From Amblyomma americanum (Eukaryota > Arthropoda > Arachnida > Ixodida > Ixodidae), in assembly GCF_052857255.1 (NCBI RefSeq), contig NW_027526486.1:868001-932000 (forward strand): a stretch of 64,000 nt of DNA, in the 5' to 3' direction. This document shows positions 39,984-50,785 of this stretch, one piece after another. Under the pieces are notes generated by a model. The model did not search any database. It saw only the letters and a list, made by a program, of their open reading frames with translations, and was not told the origin of the DNA. A program made the position numbers and the translations under genes. The number at the start of each line of letters is the position of its first letter. The stretch's first letter is position 1.

Positions 39984-40120
39984 GAGAGAAAAAGTTCACA
40001 CCTTTCTCTCGTGAACTCTTCGACGACTTGTAAAATCGATGCTAGTGAATCTTGCTAGTTTCGATCTAAAACGATATATCCTGTTGTTTTGAGCCGGAAT
40101 ACAAGTTTTCGCGCAGTTCT
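39984..40120 (+). repeat. HOR monomer m5
   Basis: Marked by GTTCACACC in many copies, by CTCGTGAACTCTTCG, by GATGCTAGTGAATC, and by ACGATATATCCTG. It is the point after which the 15 extra monomers sit in the long HOR. Confidence 0.88.
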
Positions 40121-40256
40121 GAGAGAAAAAGTTTACACCAATCTCTCGTCTACTCTTCGACGACTCGTAAAATCGATGCTCATGAATTTTGCTAGTTTTG
40201 ACCTAAAACGATGTATCCTTTTGTTTTAGCCGGAATACAAGTTTTCGCGCAGTTCT
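40121..40256 (+). repeat. HOR monomer m6 (136 bp here)
   Basis: Marked by TTTACACCAATCTCTCG, GACGACTCGTAAAATCG, GCTCATGAATTTTGC, TTTTGACCTAAAACG and ATGTATCCTTTTG. This copy has also lost one G (TTTTAGCC for TTTTGAGCC). It carries two CpG-to-TpG/CpA changes, GCTCATG and TTTTGACC. Other copies start at 11961, 13465, 18525 and 19618. Confidence 0.88.
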
Positions 40257-40393
40257 GAGAGAAAAAGTTTACACCTTTCTCTCGTGTACTCTTCGACGAC
40301 TTGTAAAATCGATGCTCGTGAATCATGCTAGTTTCGATCTAAAACAATGTATCCCGTTGTTTTGAGCCGGAATACAAGTTTTCGCGCAGTTCG
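40257..40393 (+). repeat. HOR monomer m7
   Basis: Marked by GTGAATCATGCTAG (CATGC for CTTGC) and AAAACAATGTATCCCG (CAATG for CGATG), ending in CAGTTCGGAGAG. The CAT triplet of GAATCATGC is what reads as ATG on the minus strand and opens the spurious 64-codon frames across the array. Confidence 0.87.
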
Positions 40394-40530
40394 GAGAGAA
40401 AAAGTGTACACCTTTCTCTCGTCTACTCCTCGACGACTCGTAAAATCGATGCTCGTGAATCTAGCTAGTTTTGATCTAAAACGATGTATCCCGTTGTTTT
40501 GTGCCGAAATACAAGTTTTCGCGCAGTTCT
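40394..40530 (+). repeat. HOR monomer m8
   Basis: Marked by AAAAAGTGTACACC, ACTCCTCGACGACTCG, GAATCTAGCTAGTTTTGATC, and TTTTGTGCCG (TGTGCC for TGAGCC). This copy also has GCCGAAATAC for GCCGGAATAC, a sub-variant shared with copies near 13850, 26563 and 36541. Confidence 0.88.
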
Positions 40531-40667
40531 GAGAGAAAACGTTTACACCTTTCTCTCGTGTACTCTTCGACGACTTGTAAAATCGATGCTCGTGAATCAT
40601 GCTAGTTTCGATCTAAAACAATGTATCCCGTTGTTTTGAGCCGGAATACAAGTTTTCGCACAGTTCT
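40531..40667 (+). repeat. HOR monomer m9
   Basis: Marked by GAGAGAAAACGTTTACACC, GAATCATGC, AAAACAATG and TTTTCGCACAG (CACAG for CGCAG). Many other copies add GTACTGTTCGACG. Confidence 0.87.
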
Positions 40668-40804
40668 GAGAGAAAAAGTTTACACCTTTCTCTCGTGTAC
40701 TCTTCGACGACTTGTAAAATCGATGCTCGTGAATCATGCTAGTTTCGATCTAAAACGATGTTTCCCGTTGTTTTGAGCCGGAATACAAGTTTTCGCGCAG
40801 TTTT
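40668..40804 (+). repeat. HOR monomer m10
   Basis: Marked by GAATCATGC, ACGATGTTTCCCG, and a terminal CGCAGTTTTGAGAG. In the 8- and 9-monomer forms its right half is fused to the left half of m8. Confidence 0.87.
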
Positions 40805-40831
40805 GAGAGAAAAAGTTTACACCTTTCTCTC
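40805..40831. other. Perfect 8-bp dyad in the monomer (representative copy)
   Basis: GAGAGAAA, an 11-nt spacer, then TTTCTCTC forms a perfect inverted repeat of 27 bp. It recurs in most monomers and could extrude as a hairpin or cruciform. It is broken in the GAGAGTTAAAG variants and shifted where an A is lost (such as GAGAGAAAAGTTT near 555). That it forms in vivo is inference. Confidence 0.7.
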
Positions 40832-40941
40832 GTCTACTCTTCGAAGACTTGTAAAATCGATGCTCGTGAATCTTGCTAGTTTCGATCTAAAACGATGTAT
40901 CCCGTTGTTTTGAGCCGGAATACAAGTTTTCGCGCAGTTCT
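40805..40941 (+). repeat. HOR monomer m11
   Basis: Marked by GTCTACTCTTCGAAGACTTG, with otherwise near-consensus sequence (CTTGC, ATGTATCCCG). It closes the 11-mer; the next m1 begins at 40942. Confidence 0.87.
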
Positions 40942-43900
40942 GAGAGAAAAAGTTTACACCTTTCTCTCGTGTACTCGAAGACTTGTAAAATCGATGCTCG
41001 TGAATCTTGCTAGTTTCGATCTAAAACGATGTATCCCGTTGTTTTGAGCCGGAATACAAGTTTTCGCGCAGTTCTGAGAGAAAAAGTTTACACCTTTCTC
41101 TCGTGTACTCTTCGTCGACTTGTAAAATCGATGCTCGTGAATCTTGCTAGTTTCGATCTAAAACGATGTATCCTGTTGTTTTGAGCCGGAATACAAGTTT
41201 TCGCGCAGTTCTAAGAGAAAAAGTTTACACATTTCTCTCGTCTACTCTTCGACGACTTGTAATATCGATGCTCGTGAATCTTGCTAGTTTCGATCTAAAA
41301 CGAGGTAACCCGTTGTTTTGAGCCGGAATACAAGTTTTCGCGCAGTTCTGAGAGAAAAAGTTTACACCTTTCTCTCGTCTACTATTCGACGACTTGTAAA
41401 ATCGATGCTCGTGAATCTTGCTAGTTTCGACCTAAAACGATGTATCCCGTTGTTTTGAGCCGGAATACACGTTTTCGCGCAGTTCTGAGAGAAAAAGTTC
41501 ACACCTTTCTCTCGTGAACTCTTCGACGACTTGTAAAATCGATGCTAGTGAATCTTGCTAGTTTCGATCTAAAACGATATATCCTGTTGTTTTGAGCCGG
41601 AATACAAGTTTTCGCGCAGTTCTGAGAGAAAAAGTTTACACCTTTCTCTCGTGTACTCTTCGACGACTTGTAAAATCGATGCTCGTGAATCATGCTATTT
41701 CGATCTAAAACAATGTATCCCGTTGTTTTGAGCCGGAATACAAGTTTTCGCGCAGTTCGGAGAGAAAAAGTTTACACCTTTCTCTCGTGTACTCTTCGAC
41801 GACTTGTGAAATCGATGCTCGTGAATCATGCTAGTTTCGATCTAAAACGATGTATCCTGTTGTTTTGATCCGGAATACACGTTTTCGCGCTGTTCTGAGA
41901 GTTAAAGTTTACACCTTTCTCTCGTCTACTCTTCGAAGACTTGTGAAATCGATGCTCCTGAATCTTGCTAGATTCGATCTAAAGCGATGTATCTCGTTGT
42001 TTTGAGCCGGAATACAAGTTTTCGCGCAGTTCTGAGAGAAAAAGTTTACACATTTCTCTCGTCTACTCTTCCACGACTTGTAATATTGATGCTCGTGAAT
42101 CTTGCTAGTTTCGATCTAAAACGATGTAACCCGTTGTTTTGAGCCGGAATACAAGTTTTCGCGCAGTTCTGAGAGAAAAAGTTTACACCTTTCTCTCTTC
42201 TATATTCGACAACTTGTAAAATCGATGCTCGTGAAACTTGCTAGTTTCGACCTAAAACGATATATCCCGTTGTTTTGAGCCGGAATACATGTTTTCGCGC
42301 AGATATCAGAGAAAAAGTTCACACCTTTCTCTCGTGTACTCTTAGACGACTTGTAAAATTGATGCTCGTGAATCTTGCTAGTTTCGATCTAAAACGATGA
42401 ATCCCGTTGTTTTGAGCCGGAATACAAGTTTTCGCGCAGTTCTGAGAGAAAAATGTTTACACCTTTCTCTCGTCTAGTATTCGACGACTTGTAAAATCGA
42501 TGCTCGTGAATCTTGCTAGTTTCAACCTAAAACGATGTACCCCGTTGTTTTGAGCCGGAATACACGTTTTCGCGCAGTTCTGAGAGAAAAAGTTTACACC
42601 TTTCTCTCGTGTACTCTTCGACGACTCGAAAAATCGATGCTCGTGAATCTTGCTAGTTTCGACCTAAAACGATGTATCGTTTTGTTTTGAGCCGGAATAC
42701 AAGTTTTCGCGCAGTTCTGAGAGAAAAAGTTTACACCTTTCTCTCGTGTACTCTTCGACGACTTGTAATCTCGATGCTCGTGAATCATGCTAGTTTCGAT
42801 CTAAAACAATGTATCCCGTTGTTTTGAGCCGGAATACAAGTTTTCGCACAGTTCTGAGAGAAAAAGTTTACACCTTTCTCTCGTGTACTCTTCGACGACT
42901 TGTAAAATCGATGCTCGTGAATCATGCTAGTTTCGATCTAAAACGATGTTGCCCGTTGTTTTGAGCCGGAATATAAGTTTTCGCGCAGTTCTGAGTGAAA
43001 AAGTTTACACCTTTCTCTTGTCTACTCTTCGAAGACTTGTAAAATCGATGCTCGTGAATCTTGCTAGTTTCGATCTAAAACGATGTATCCCGTTGTTTTC
43101 AGCCGGAATTCAAGTTTTCGCGCAGTTCTGAGAGTTAAAGTTTACCTTTCTCTCGTCTACTCTTCGAAAACTTGTGAAATCGAAGCTCGTGAATCTTGCT
43201 AGATTCGATCTAAAGCGATGTATCCCGTTGTTTTGAGCCGGAATACAAGTTTTCGCGCAGTTCTGAGAGAAAAAGTTTACACATTCCTCTCGTCTACTCT
43301 TCGACGACTTGTAATATTGATGCTCGTGAATCTTGCTAGTTTCGATCTAAAACGAGGTAATCCGTTGTTTTGAGCCGGAATACAAGTTTTCGCGCAGTTC
43401 TGAGAGAAAAAGTTTACACCTTTCTCTCGTCTACTATTCGACGACTTGTAAAATCGATGCTCGTGAATCTTGCTAGTTTCGACCTAAAACGATGTATCCC
43501 GTTGTTTTGAGCCGGAATACACGTTTTCGCGCAGTTCTGAGAGAAAAAGTTTACACCTTTCTCTCGTGAACTCTTCGACGACTTGTAAAATCGATGCGAG
43601 TGAATCTTGCTAGTTTCGATCTAAAACGATATATCCTGTTGTTTTGAGCCGGAATACAAGTTTTCGCGCAGTTCTGAGAGAAAAAGTTTACACCAATCTC
43701 TCGTCTACTCTTCGACGACTCGTAAAATCGATGCTCATGAATTTTGCTAGTTTTGACCTAAAACGATGTATCCTTTTGTTTTGAGCCGGAATACAAGTTT
43801 TCGGGCAGTTCTGAGAGAAAAAGTTTACACCTTTCTCTCGTGTACTCTTCGACGACTTGTAAAATCGATGCTCGTGAATCATGCTAGTTTCGATCTAAAA

Positions 43901-44497
43901 CAATGTATCCCGTTGTTTTGAGCCGGAATACAAGTTTTCGCGCAGTTCGGAGAGAAAAAGTGTACACCTTTCTCTCGTCTACTCCTCGACGACTCGTAAA
44001 ATCGATGCTCGTGAATCTAGCTAGTTTTGATCTAAAACGATGTATCCCGTTGTTTTGTGCCGGAATACAAGTTTTCGCGCAGTTCTGAGAGAAAACGTTT
44101 ACACCTTTTTCTCGTGTACTGTTCGACGACTTGTAAAATCGATGCTCGTGAATCATGCTAGTTTCGATCTAAAACAATGTATCCCGTTGTTTTGAGCCGG
44201 AATACAAGTTTTCGCACAGTTCTGAGAGAAAAAGTTTACACCTTTCTCTCGTGTACTCTTCGACGACTTGTAAAATCGATGCTCGTGAATCATGCTAGTT
44301 TCGATCTAAAACGATGTTTCCCGTTGTTTTGAGCCGGAATACAAGTTTTCGCGCAGTTTTGAGAGAAAAAGTTTACACCTTTCTCTCGTCTACTCTTCGA
44401 AGACTTGTAAAATCGATGCTCGTGAATCTTGCTAGTTTCGATCTAAAACGATGTATCCCGTTGTTTTGAGCCGGAATACAAGTTTTCGCGCAGTTCT
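40942..44497 (+). repeat. Long 26-monomer HOR, 3,556 bp
   Basis: Runs from one m1 to the next. The order is m1-m5, fifteen additional types (n1-n15), then m6-m11. In the order seen, the extra types carry: CATGCTATTTCG with CGGAGAG; TTTTGATCCGG with GCTGTTCTG; CTCCTGAATC with ATCTCG; CTTCCACGAC with TAATATTG; CTCTTCTATATTCGACAAC with CAGATATCAG; CTTAGACGAC with ATGAATCCCG; GAAAAATGTTT with CTAGTATTCG; GACTCGAAAAATCG with ATCGTTTTG; TAATCTCGATG; ATGTTGCCCG with GAATATAAG; TTTTCAGCCGGAATTC; GAGAGTTAAAG with GAAGCTCG; ACATTCCTCTCG; an m4-like monomer; and an m5-like monomer with GCGAGTG. Five, fifteen and six add up to 26. Small indels totalling minus 6 explain 3,556 against 26 x 137. Confidence 0.88.
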
Positions 44498-45999
44498 GAG
44501 AGAAAAAGTTTACACCTTTCTCTCGTGTACTCGAAGACTTGTAAAATCGATGCTCGTGAATCTTGCTAGTTTCGATCTAAAACGATGTATCCCGTTGTTT
44601 TGAGCCGGAATACAAGTTTTCGCGCAGTTCTGAGAGAAAAAGTTTACACCTTTCTCTCGTGTACTCTTCGTCGACTTGTAAAATCGATGCTCGTGAATCT
44701 TGCTAGTTTCGACCTAAAACGATGTATCCTGTTGTTTTGAGCCGGAATACAAGTTTTCGCGCAGTTCTGAGAGAAAAAGTTTACACATTTCTCTCGTCTA
44801 CTCTTCGACGACTTGTAATATCGATGCTCGTGAATCTTGCTAGTTTCGATCTAAAACGAGGCAACCCGTTGTTTTGAGCCGGAATACAAGTTTTCGCGCA
44901 GTTCTGAGAGAAAAAGTTTACACCTTTCTCTCGTCTACTATTCGACGACTTGTAAAATCGATGCTCGTGAATCTTGCTAGTTTCGACCTAAAACGATGTA
45001 TCCCGTTGTTTTGAGCCGGAATACACGTTTTCGCGCAGTTCTGAGAGAAAAAGTTCACACCTTTCTCTCGTGAACTCTTCGACGACTTGTAAAATCGATG
45101 CTAGTGAATCTTGCTAGTTTCGATCTAAAACGATATATCCTGTTGTTTTGAGCCGGAATACAAGTTTTCGCGCAGTACTGAGAGAAAAAGTTTACACCAA
45201 TCTCTCGTCTACTCTTCGACGACTCGTAAAATCGATGCTCATGAATTTTGCTAGTTTTGACCTAAAACGATGTATCCTTTTGTTTTGAGCCGGAATACAA
45301 GTTTTCGCGCAGTTCTGAGAGAAAAAGTTTACACCTTTCTCTCGTGTACTCTTCGACGACTTGTAAAATCGATGTTCGTAAATCATGCTAGTTTCGATCT
45401 AAAACAAAGTATCCCGTTGTTTTGAGCCGGAATACAAGTTTTCGCGCAGTTCGGAGAGAAAAAGTGTACACCTTTCTCTCGTCTACTCCTCGACGACTTG
45501 TAAAATCGATGCTCGTGAATCATGCTAGTTTCGATCTAAAACGATGTTTCCCGTTGTTTTGAGCCGGAATACAAGTTTTCGCGCAGTTTTGAGAGAAAAA
45601 GTTTACACCTTTCTCTCGTCTACTCTTCGAAGACTTGTAAAATCGATGCTCGTGAATCTTGCTAGTTTCGATCTAAAACGATGTATCCCGTTGTTTTGAG
45701 CCGGAATACAAGTTTTCGCGCAGTTCTGAGAGAAAAAGTTTACACCTTTCTCTCGTGTACTCGAAGACTTGTAAAATCGATGCTCGTGAATCTTGCTAGT
45801 TTCGATCTAAAACGATGTATCCCGTTGTTTTGAGCCGGAATACAAGTTTTCGCGCAGTTCTGAGAGAAAAAGTTTACACCTTTCTCTCGTGTACTCTTCG
45901 TCGACTTGTAAAATCGATGCTCGTGAATCTTGCTAGTTTCGATCTAAAACTATGTATCCTGTTGTTTTGAGCCGGAATACAAGTTTTCGCGCAGTTCTG
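41214..45999 (+). repeat. 4,786-bp tandem duplication, copy 1 (26-mer + 9-mer phase)
   Basis: Landmarks recur 4,786 bp downstream: GTAATCTCG near 42769 and 47555, m1 at 44498 and 49284, GAGGCAACC at 44860 and 49646. The left limit is placed at the last mismatches before a clean match (GATGTATCC/TATGTATCC at 41165/45951 and CTAAGAG/CTGAGAG at 41213/45999). Older HOR-level similarity continues further left. Confidence 0.85.
44498..45727 (+). repeat. 9-monomer HOR form, 1,230 bp
   Basis: The order is m1-m7, an m8/m10 hybrid, then m11. Eight monomers of 137 plus m1 of 134 give 1,230. Together with the preceding 3,556-bp 26-mer this makes exactly 4,786 bp, the period of the duplication spanning about 41.2-51.2 kb. 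The m7 copy here has GATGTTCGTAAATC, a private change. Confidence 0.86.
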
Positions 46000-48900
46000 A
46001 GAGAAAAAGTTTACACATTTCTCTCGTCTACTCTTCGACGACTTGTAATATCGATGCTCGTGAATCTTGCTAGTTTCGATCTAAAACGAGGTAACCCGTT
46101 GTTTTGAGCCGGAATACAAGTTTTCGCGCAGTTCTGAGAGAAAAAGTTTACACCTTTCTCTCGTCTACTATTCGACGACTTGTAAAATCGATGCTCGTGA
46201 ATCTTGCTAGTTTCGACCTAAAACGATGTATCCCGTTGTTTTGAGCCGGAATACACGTTTTCGCGCAGTTCTGAGAGAAAAAGTTCACACCTTTCTCTCG
46301 TGAACTCTTCGACGACTTGTAAAATCGATGCTAGTGAATCTTGCTAGTTTCGATCTAAAACGATATATCCTGTTGTTTTGAGCCGGAATACAAGTTTTCG
46401 CGCAGTTCTGAGAGAAAAAGTTTACACCTTTCTCTCGTGTACTCTTCGACGACTTGTAAAATCGATGCTCGTGAATCATGCTATTTCGATCTAAAACAAT
46501 GTATCCCGTTGTTTTGAGCCGGAATACAAGTTTTCGCGCAGTTCGGAGAGAAAAAGTTTACACCTTTCTCTCGTGTACTCTTCGACGACTTGTGAAATCG
46601 ATGCTCGTGAATCATGCTAGTTTCGATCTAAAACGATGTATCCTGTTGTTTTGATCCGGAATACACGTTTTCGCGCTGTTCTGAGAGTTAAAGTTTACAC
46701 CTTTCTCTCGTCTACTCTTCGAAGACTTGTGAAATCGATGCTCCTGAATCTTGCTAGATTCGATCTAAAGCGATGTATCTCGTTGTTTTGAGCCGGAATA
46801 CAAGTTTTCGCGCAGTTCTGAGAGAAAAAGTTTACACATTTCTCTCGTCTACTCTTCGACGACTTGTAATATCGATGCTCGTGAATCTTGCTAGTTTCGA
46901 TCTAAAACGATGTAACCCGTTGTTTTGAGCCGGAATACAAGTTTTCGCGCAGTTCTGAGAGAAAAAGTTTACACCTTTCTCTCTTCTATATTCGACAACT
47001 TGTAAAATCGATGCTCGTGAAACTTGCTAGTTTCGACCTAAAACGATATATCCCGTTGTTTTGAGCCGGAATACATGTTTTCGCGCAGATATCAGAGAAA
47101 AAGTTCACACCTTTCTCTCGTGTACTCTTAGACGACTTGTAAAATTGATGCTCGTGAATCTTGCTAGTTTCGATCTAAAACGATGAATCCCGTTGTTTTG
47201 AGCCGGAATACAAGTTTTCGCGCAGTTCTGAGAGAAAAATGTTTACACCTTTCTCTCGTCTAGTATTCGACGACTTGTAAAATCGATGCTCGTGAATCTT
47301 GCTAGTTTCAACCTAAAACGATGTACCCCGTTGTTTTGAGCCGGAATACACGTTTTCGCGCAGTTCTGAGAGAAAAAGTTTACACCTTTCTCTCGTGTAC
47401 TCTTCGACGACTCGAAAAATCGATGCTCGTGAATCTTGCTAGTTTCGACCTAAAACGATGTATCGTTTTGTTTTGAGCCGGAATACAAGTTTTCGCGCAG
47501 TTCTGAGAGAAAAAGTTTACACCTTTCTCTCGTGTACTCTTCGACGACTTGTAATCTCGATGCTCGTGAATCATGCTAGTTTCGATCTAAAACAATGTAT
47601 CCCGTTGTTTTGAGCCGGAATACAAGTTTTCGCACAGTTCTGAGAGAAAAAGTTTACACCTTTCTCTCGTGTACTCTTCGACGACTTGTAAAATCGATGC
47701 TCGTGAATCATGCTAGTTTCGATCTAAAACGATGTTGCCCGTTGTTTTGAGCCGGAATATAAGTTTTCGCGCAGTTCTGAGTGAAAAAGTTTACACCTTT
47801 CTCTCGTCTACTCTTCGAAGACTTGTAAAATCGATGCTCGTGAATCTTGCTAGTTTCGATCTAAAACGATGTATCCCGTTGTTTTCAGCCGGAATTCAAG
47901 TTTTCGCGCAGTTCTGAGAGTTAAAGTTTACCTTTCTCTCGTCTACTCTTCGAAAACTTGTGAAATCGAAGCTCGTGAATCTTGCTAGATTCGATCTAAA
48001 GCGATGTATCCCGTTGTTTTGAGCCGGAATACAAGTTTTCGCGCAGTTCTGAGAGAAAAAGTTTACACATTCCTCTCGTCTACTCTTCGACGACTTGTAA
48101 TATTGATGCTCGTGAATCTTGCTAGTTTCGATCTAAAACGAGGTAACCCGTTGTTTTGAGCCGGAATACAAGTTTTCGCGCAGTTCTGAGAGAAAAAGTT
48201 TACACCTTTCTCTCGTCTACTATTCGACGACTTGTAAAATCGATGCTCGTGAATCTTGCTAGTTTCGACCTAAAACGATGTATCCCGTTGTTTTGAGCCG
48301 GAATACACGTTTTCGCGCAGTTCTGAGAGAAAAAGTTTACACCTTTCTCTCGTGAACTCTTCGACGACTTGTAAAATCGATGCGAGTGAATCTTGCTAGT
48401 TTCGATCTAAAACGATATATCCTGTTGTTTTGAGCCGGAATACAAGTTTTCGCGCAGTTCTGAGAGAAAAAGTTTACACCAATCTCTCGTCTACTCTTCG
48501 ACGACTCGTAAAATCGATGCTCATGAATTTTGCTAGTTTTGACCTAAAACGATGTATCCTTTTGTTTTGAGCCGGAATACAAGTTTTCGGGCAGTTCTGA
48601 GAGAAAAAGTTTACACCTTTCTCTCGTGTACTCTTCGACGACTTGTAAAATCGATGCTCGTGAATCATGCTAGTTTCGATCTAAAACAATGTATCCCGTT
48701 GTTTTGAGCCGGAATACAAGTTTTCGCGCAGTTCGGAGAGAAAAAGTGTACACCTTTCTCTCGTCTACTCCTCGACGACTCGTAAAATCGATGCTCGTGA
48801 ATCTAGCTAGTTTTGATCTAAAACGATGTATCCCGTTGTTTTGTGCCGGAATACAAGTTTTCGCGCAGTTCTGAGAGAAAACGTTTACACCTTTTTCTCG

Positions 48901-49283
48901 TGTACTGTTCGACGACTTGTAAAATCGATGCTCGTGAATCATGCTAGTTTCGATCTAAAACAATGTATCCCGTTGTTTTGAGCCGGAATACAAGTTTTCG
49001 CACAGTTCTGAGAGAAAAAGTTTACACCTTTCTCTCGTGTACTCTTCGACGACTTGTAAAATCGATGCTCGTGAATCATGCTAGTTTCGATCTAAAACGA
49101 TGTTTCCCGTTGTTTTGAGCCGGAATACAAGTTTTCGCGCAGTTTTGAGAGAAAAAGTTTACACCTTTCTCTCGTCTACTCTTCGAAGACTTGTAAAATC
49201 GATGCTCGTGAATCTTGCTAGTTTCGATCTAAAACGATGTATCCCGTTGTTTTGAGCCGGAATACAAGTTTTCGCGCAGTTCT
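45728..49283 (+). repeat. Long 26-monomer HOR, second copy
   Basis: Same order as 40942-44497, displaced by 4,786 bp. Differences noticed include ACTATGTATCC near 45951 (ACGATG in the first copy), CTTCGACGACTTGTAATATCG near 46855 where the first copy has CTTCCACGACTTGTAATATTG, and GGTAACCCG where the first copy has GGTAATCCG. Confidence 0.86.
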
Positions 49284-50785
49284 GAGAGAAAAAGTTTACA
49301 CCTTTCTCTCGTGTACTCGAAGACTTGTAAAATCGATGCTCGTGAATCTTGCTAGTTTCGATCTAAAACGATGTATCCCGTTGTTTTGAGCCGGAATACA
49401 AGTTTTCGCGCAGTTCTGAGAGAAAAAGTTTACACCTTTCTCTCGTGTACTCTTCGTCGACTTGTAAAATCGATGCTCGTGAATCTTGCTAGTTTCGATC
49501 TAAAACGATGTATCCTGTTGTTTTGAGCCGGAATACAAGTTTTCGCGCAGTTCTGAGAGAAAAAGTTTACACATTTCTCTCGTCTACTCTTCGACGACTT
49601 GTAATATCGATGCTCGTGAATCTTGCTAGTTTCGATCTAAAACGAGGCAACCCGTTGTTTTGAGCCGGAATACAAGTTTTCGCGCAGTTCTGAGAGAAAA
49701 AGTTTACACCTTTCTCTCGTCTACTATTCGACGACTTGTAAAATCGATGCTCGTGAATCTTGCTAGTTTCGACCTAAAACGATGTATCCCGTTGTTTTGA
49801 GCCGGAATACACGTTTTCGCGCAGTTCTGAGAGAAAAAGTTCACACCTTTCTCTCGTGAACTCTTCGACGACTTGTAAAATCGATGCTAGTGAATCTTGC
49901 TAGTTTCGATCTAAAACGATATATCCTGTTGTTTTGAGCCGGAATACAAGTTTTCGCGCAGTACTGAGAGAAAAAGTTTACACCAATCTCTCGTCTACTC
50001 TTCGACGACTCGTAAAATCGATGCTCATGAATTTTGCTAGTTTTGACCTAAAACGATGTATCCTTTTGTTTTGAGCCGGAATACAAGTTTTCGCGCAGTT
50101 CTGAGAGAAAAAGTTTACACCTTTCTCTCGTGTACTCTTCGACGACTTGTAAAATCGATGCTCGTGAATCATGCTAGTTTCGATCTAAAACAAAGTATCC
50201 CGTTGTTTTGAGCCGGAATACAAGTTTTCGCGCAGTTCGGAGAGAAAAAGTGTACACCTTTCTCTCGTCTACTCCTCGACGACTTGTAAAATCGATGCTC
50301 GTGAATCATGCTAGTTTCGATCTAAAACGATGTTTCCCGTTGTTTTGAGCCGGAATACAAGTTTTCGCGCAGTTTTGAGAGAAAAAGTTTACACCTTTCT
50401 CTCGTCTACTCTTCGAAGACTTGTAAAATCGATGCTCGTGAATCTTGCTAGTTTCGATCTAAAACGATGTATCCCGTTGTTTTGAGCCGGAATACAAGTT
50501 TTCGCGCAGTTCTGAGAGAAAAAGTTTACACCTTTCTCTCGTGTACTCGAAGACTTGTAAAATCGATGCTCGTGAATCTTGCTAGTTTCGATCTAAAACG
50601 ATGTATCCCGTTGTTTTGAGCCGGAATACAAGTTTTCGCGCAGTTCTGAGAGAAAAAGTTTACACCTTTCTCTCGTGTACTCTTCGTCGACTTGTAAAAT
50701 CGATGCTCGTGAATCTTGCTAGTTTCGATCTAAAACTATGTATCCTGTTGTTTTGAGCCGGAATACAAGTTTTCGCGCAGTTCTG
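46000..50785 (+). repeat. 4,786-bp tandem duplication, copy 2
   Basis: Collinear with copy 1 and at the same constant offset. A handful of substitutions separate them, including TTTCGACC near 44712 against TTTCGATC in the partner near 49498, and GATGTTCGTAAATC near 45373 against GATGCTCGTGAATC. I estimate well above 99% identity, by eye only. Confidence 0.85.

Larger units (their letters stand above)
39439..40941 (+). repeat. Canonical 11-monomer higher-order repeat, 1,503 bp
   Basis: This is the clearest complete short HOR. Taking each monomer from GAGAG, the starts are 39439, 39573, 39710, 39847, 39984, 40121, 40257, 40394, 40531, 40668 and 40805, and the next m1 begins at 40942. Nine monomers are 137 bp; m1 is 134 bp and m6 is 136 bp, which sums exactly to 1,503. 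Each monomer has its own diagnostic bases (listed separately as m1-m11), and the same order recurs elsewhere, for example at 11961-13464 and 24674-26177. Ordered recurrence of distinct monomer types is what defines a HOR, as in primate alpha satellite. Here it is read directly from the sequence. Confidence 0.93.
38234..42196 (+). repeat. Duplication with 3,963-bp offset, copy 2, with internal deletions
   Basis: Starts where the array jumps from n4 (GATGTAACCC, 38160) straight to n11 (CTTCGAAG with TTTTCAGCC at 38311). About six monomers (n5-n10) that follow GATGTAACCC at 42123 are missing. At 38631 a further two monomers (m4-like and m5-like, 274 bp) are missing between GAGGTAACCC and m6, compared with 43.37-43.69 kb. 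The canonical 11-mer lies inside this segment. Confidence 0.75.

Noticed and set aside
40805..40941. CENP-B box
   Set aside because: TTTCGATCTAAAACGATG has the TTCG and a correctly spaced A, but lacks CGGG at the required position. On the other strand, TCCCGTT matches only the first part. No full 17-bp box was found.
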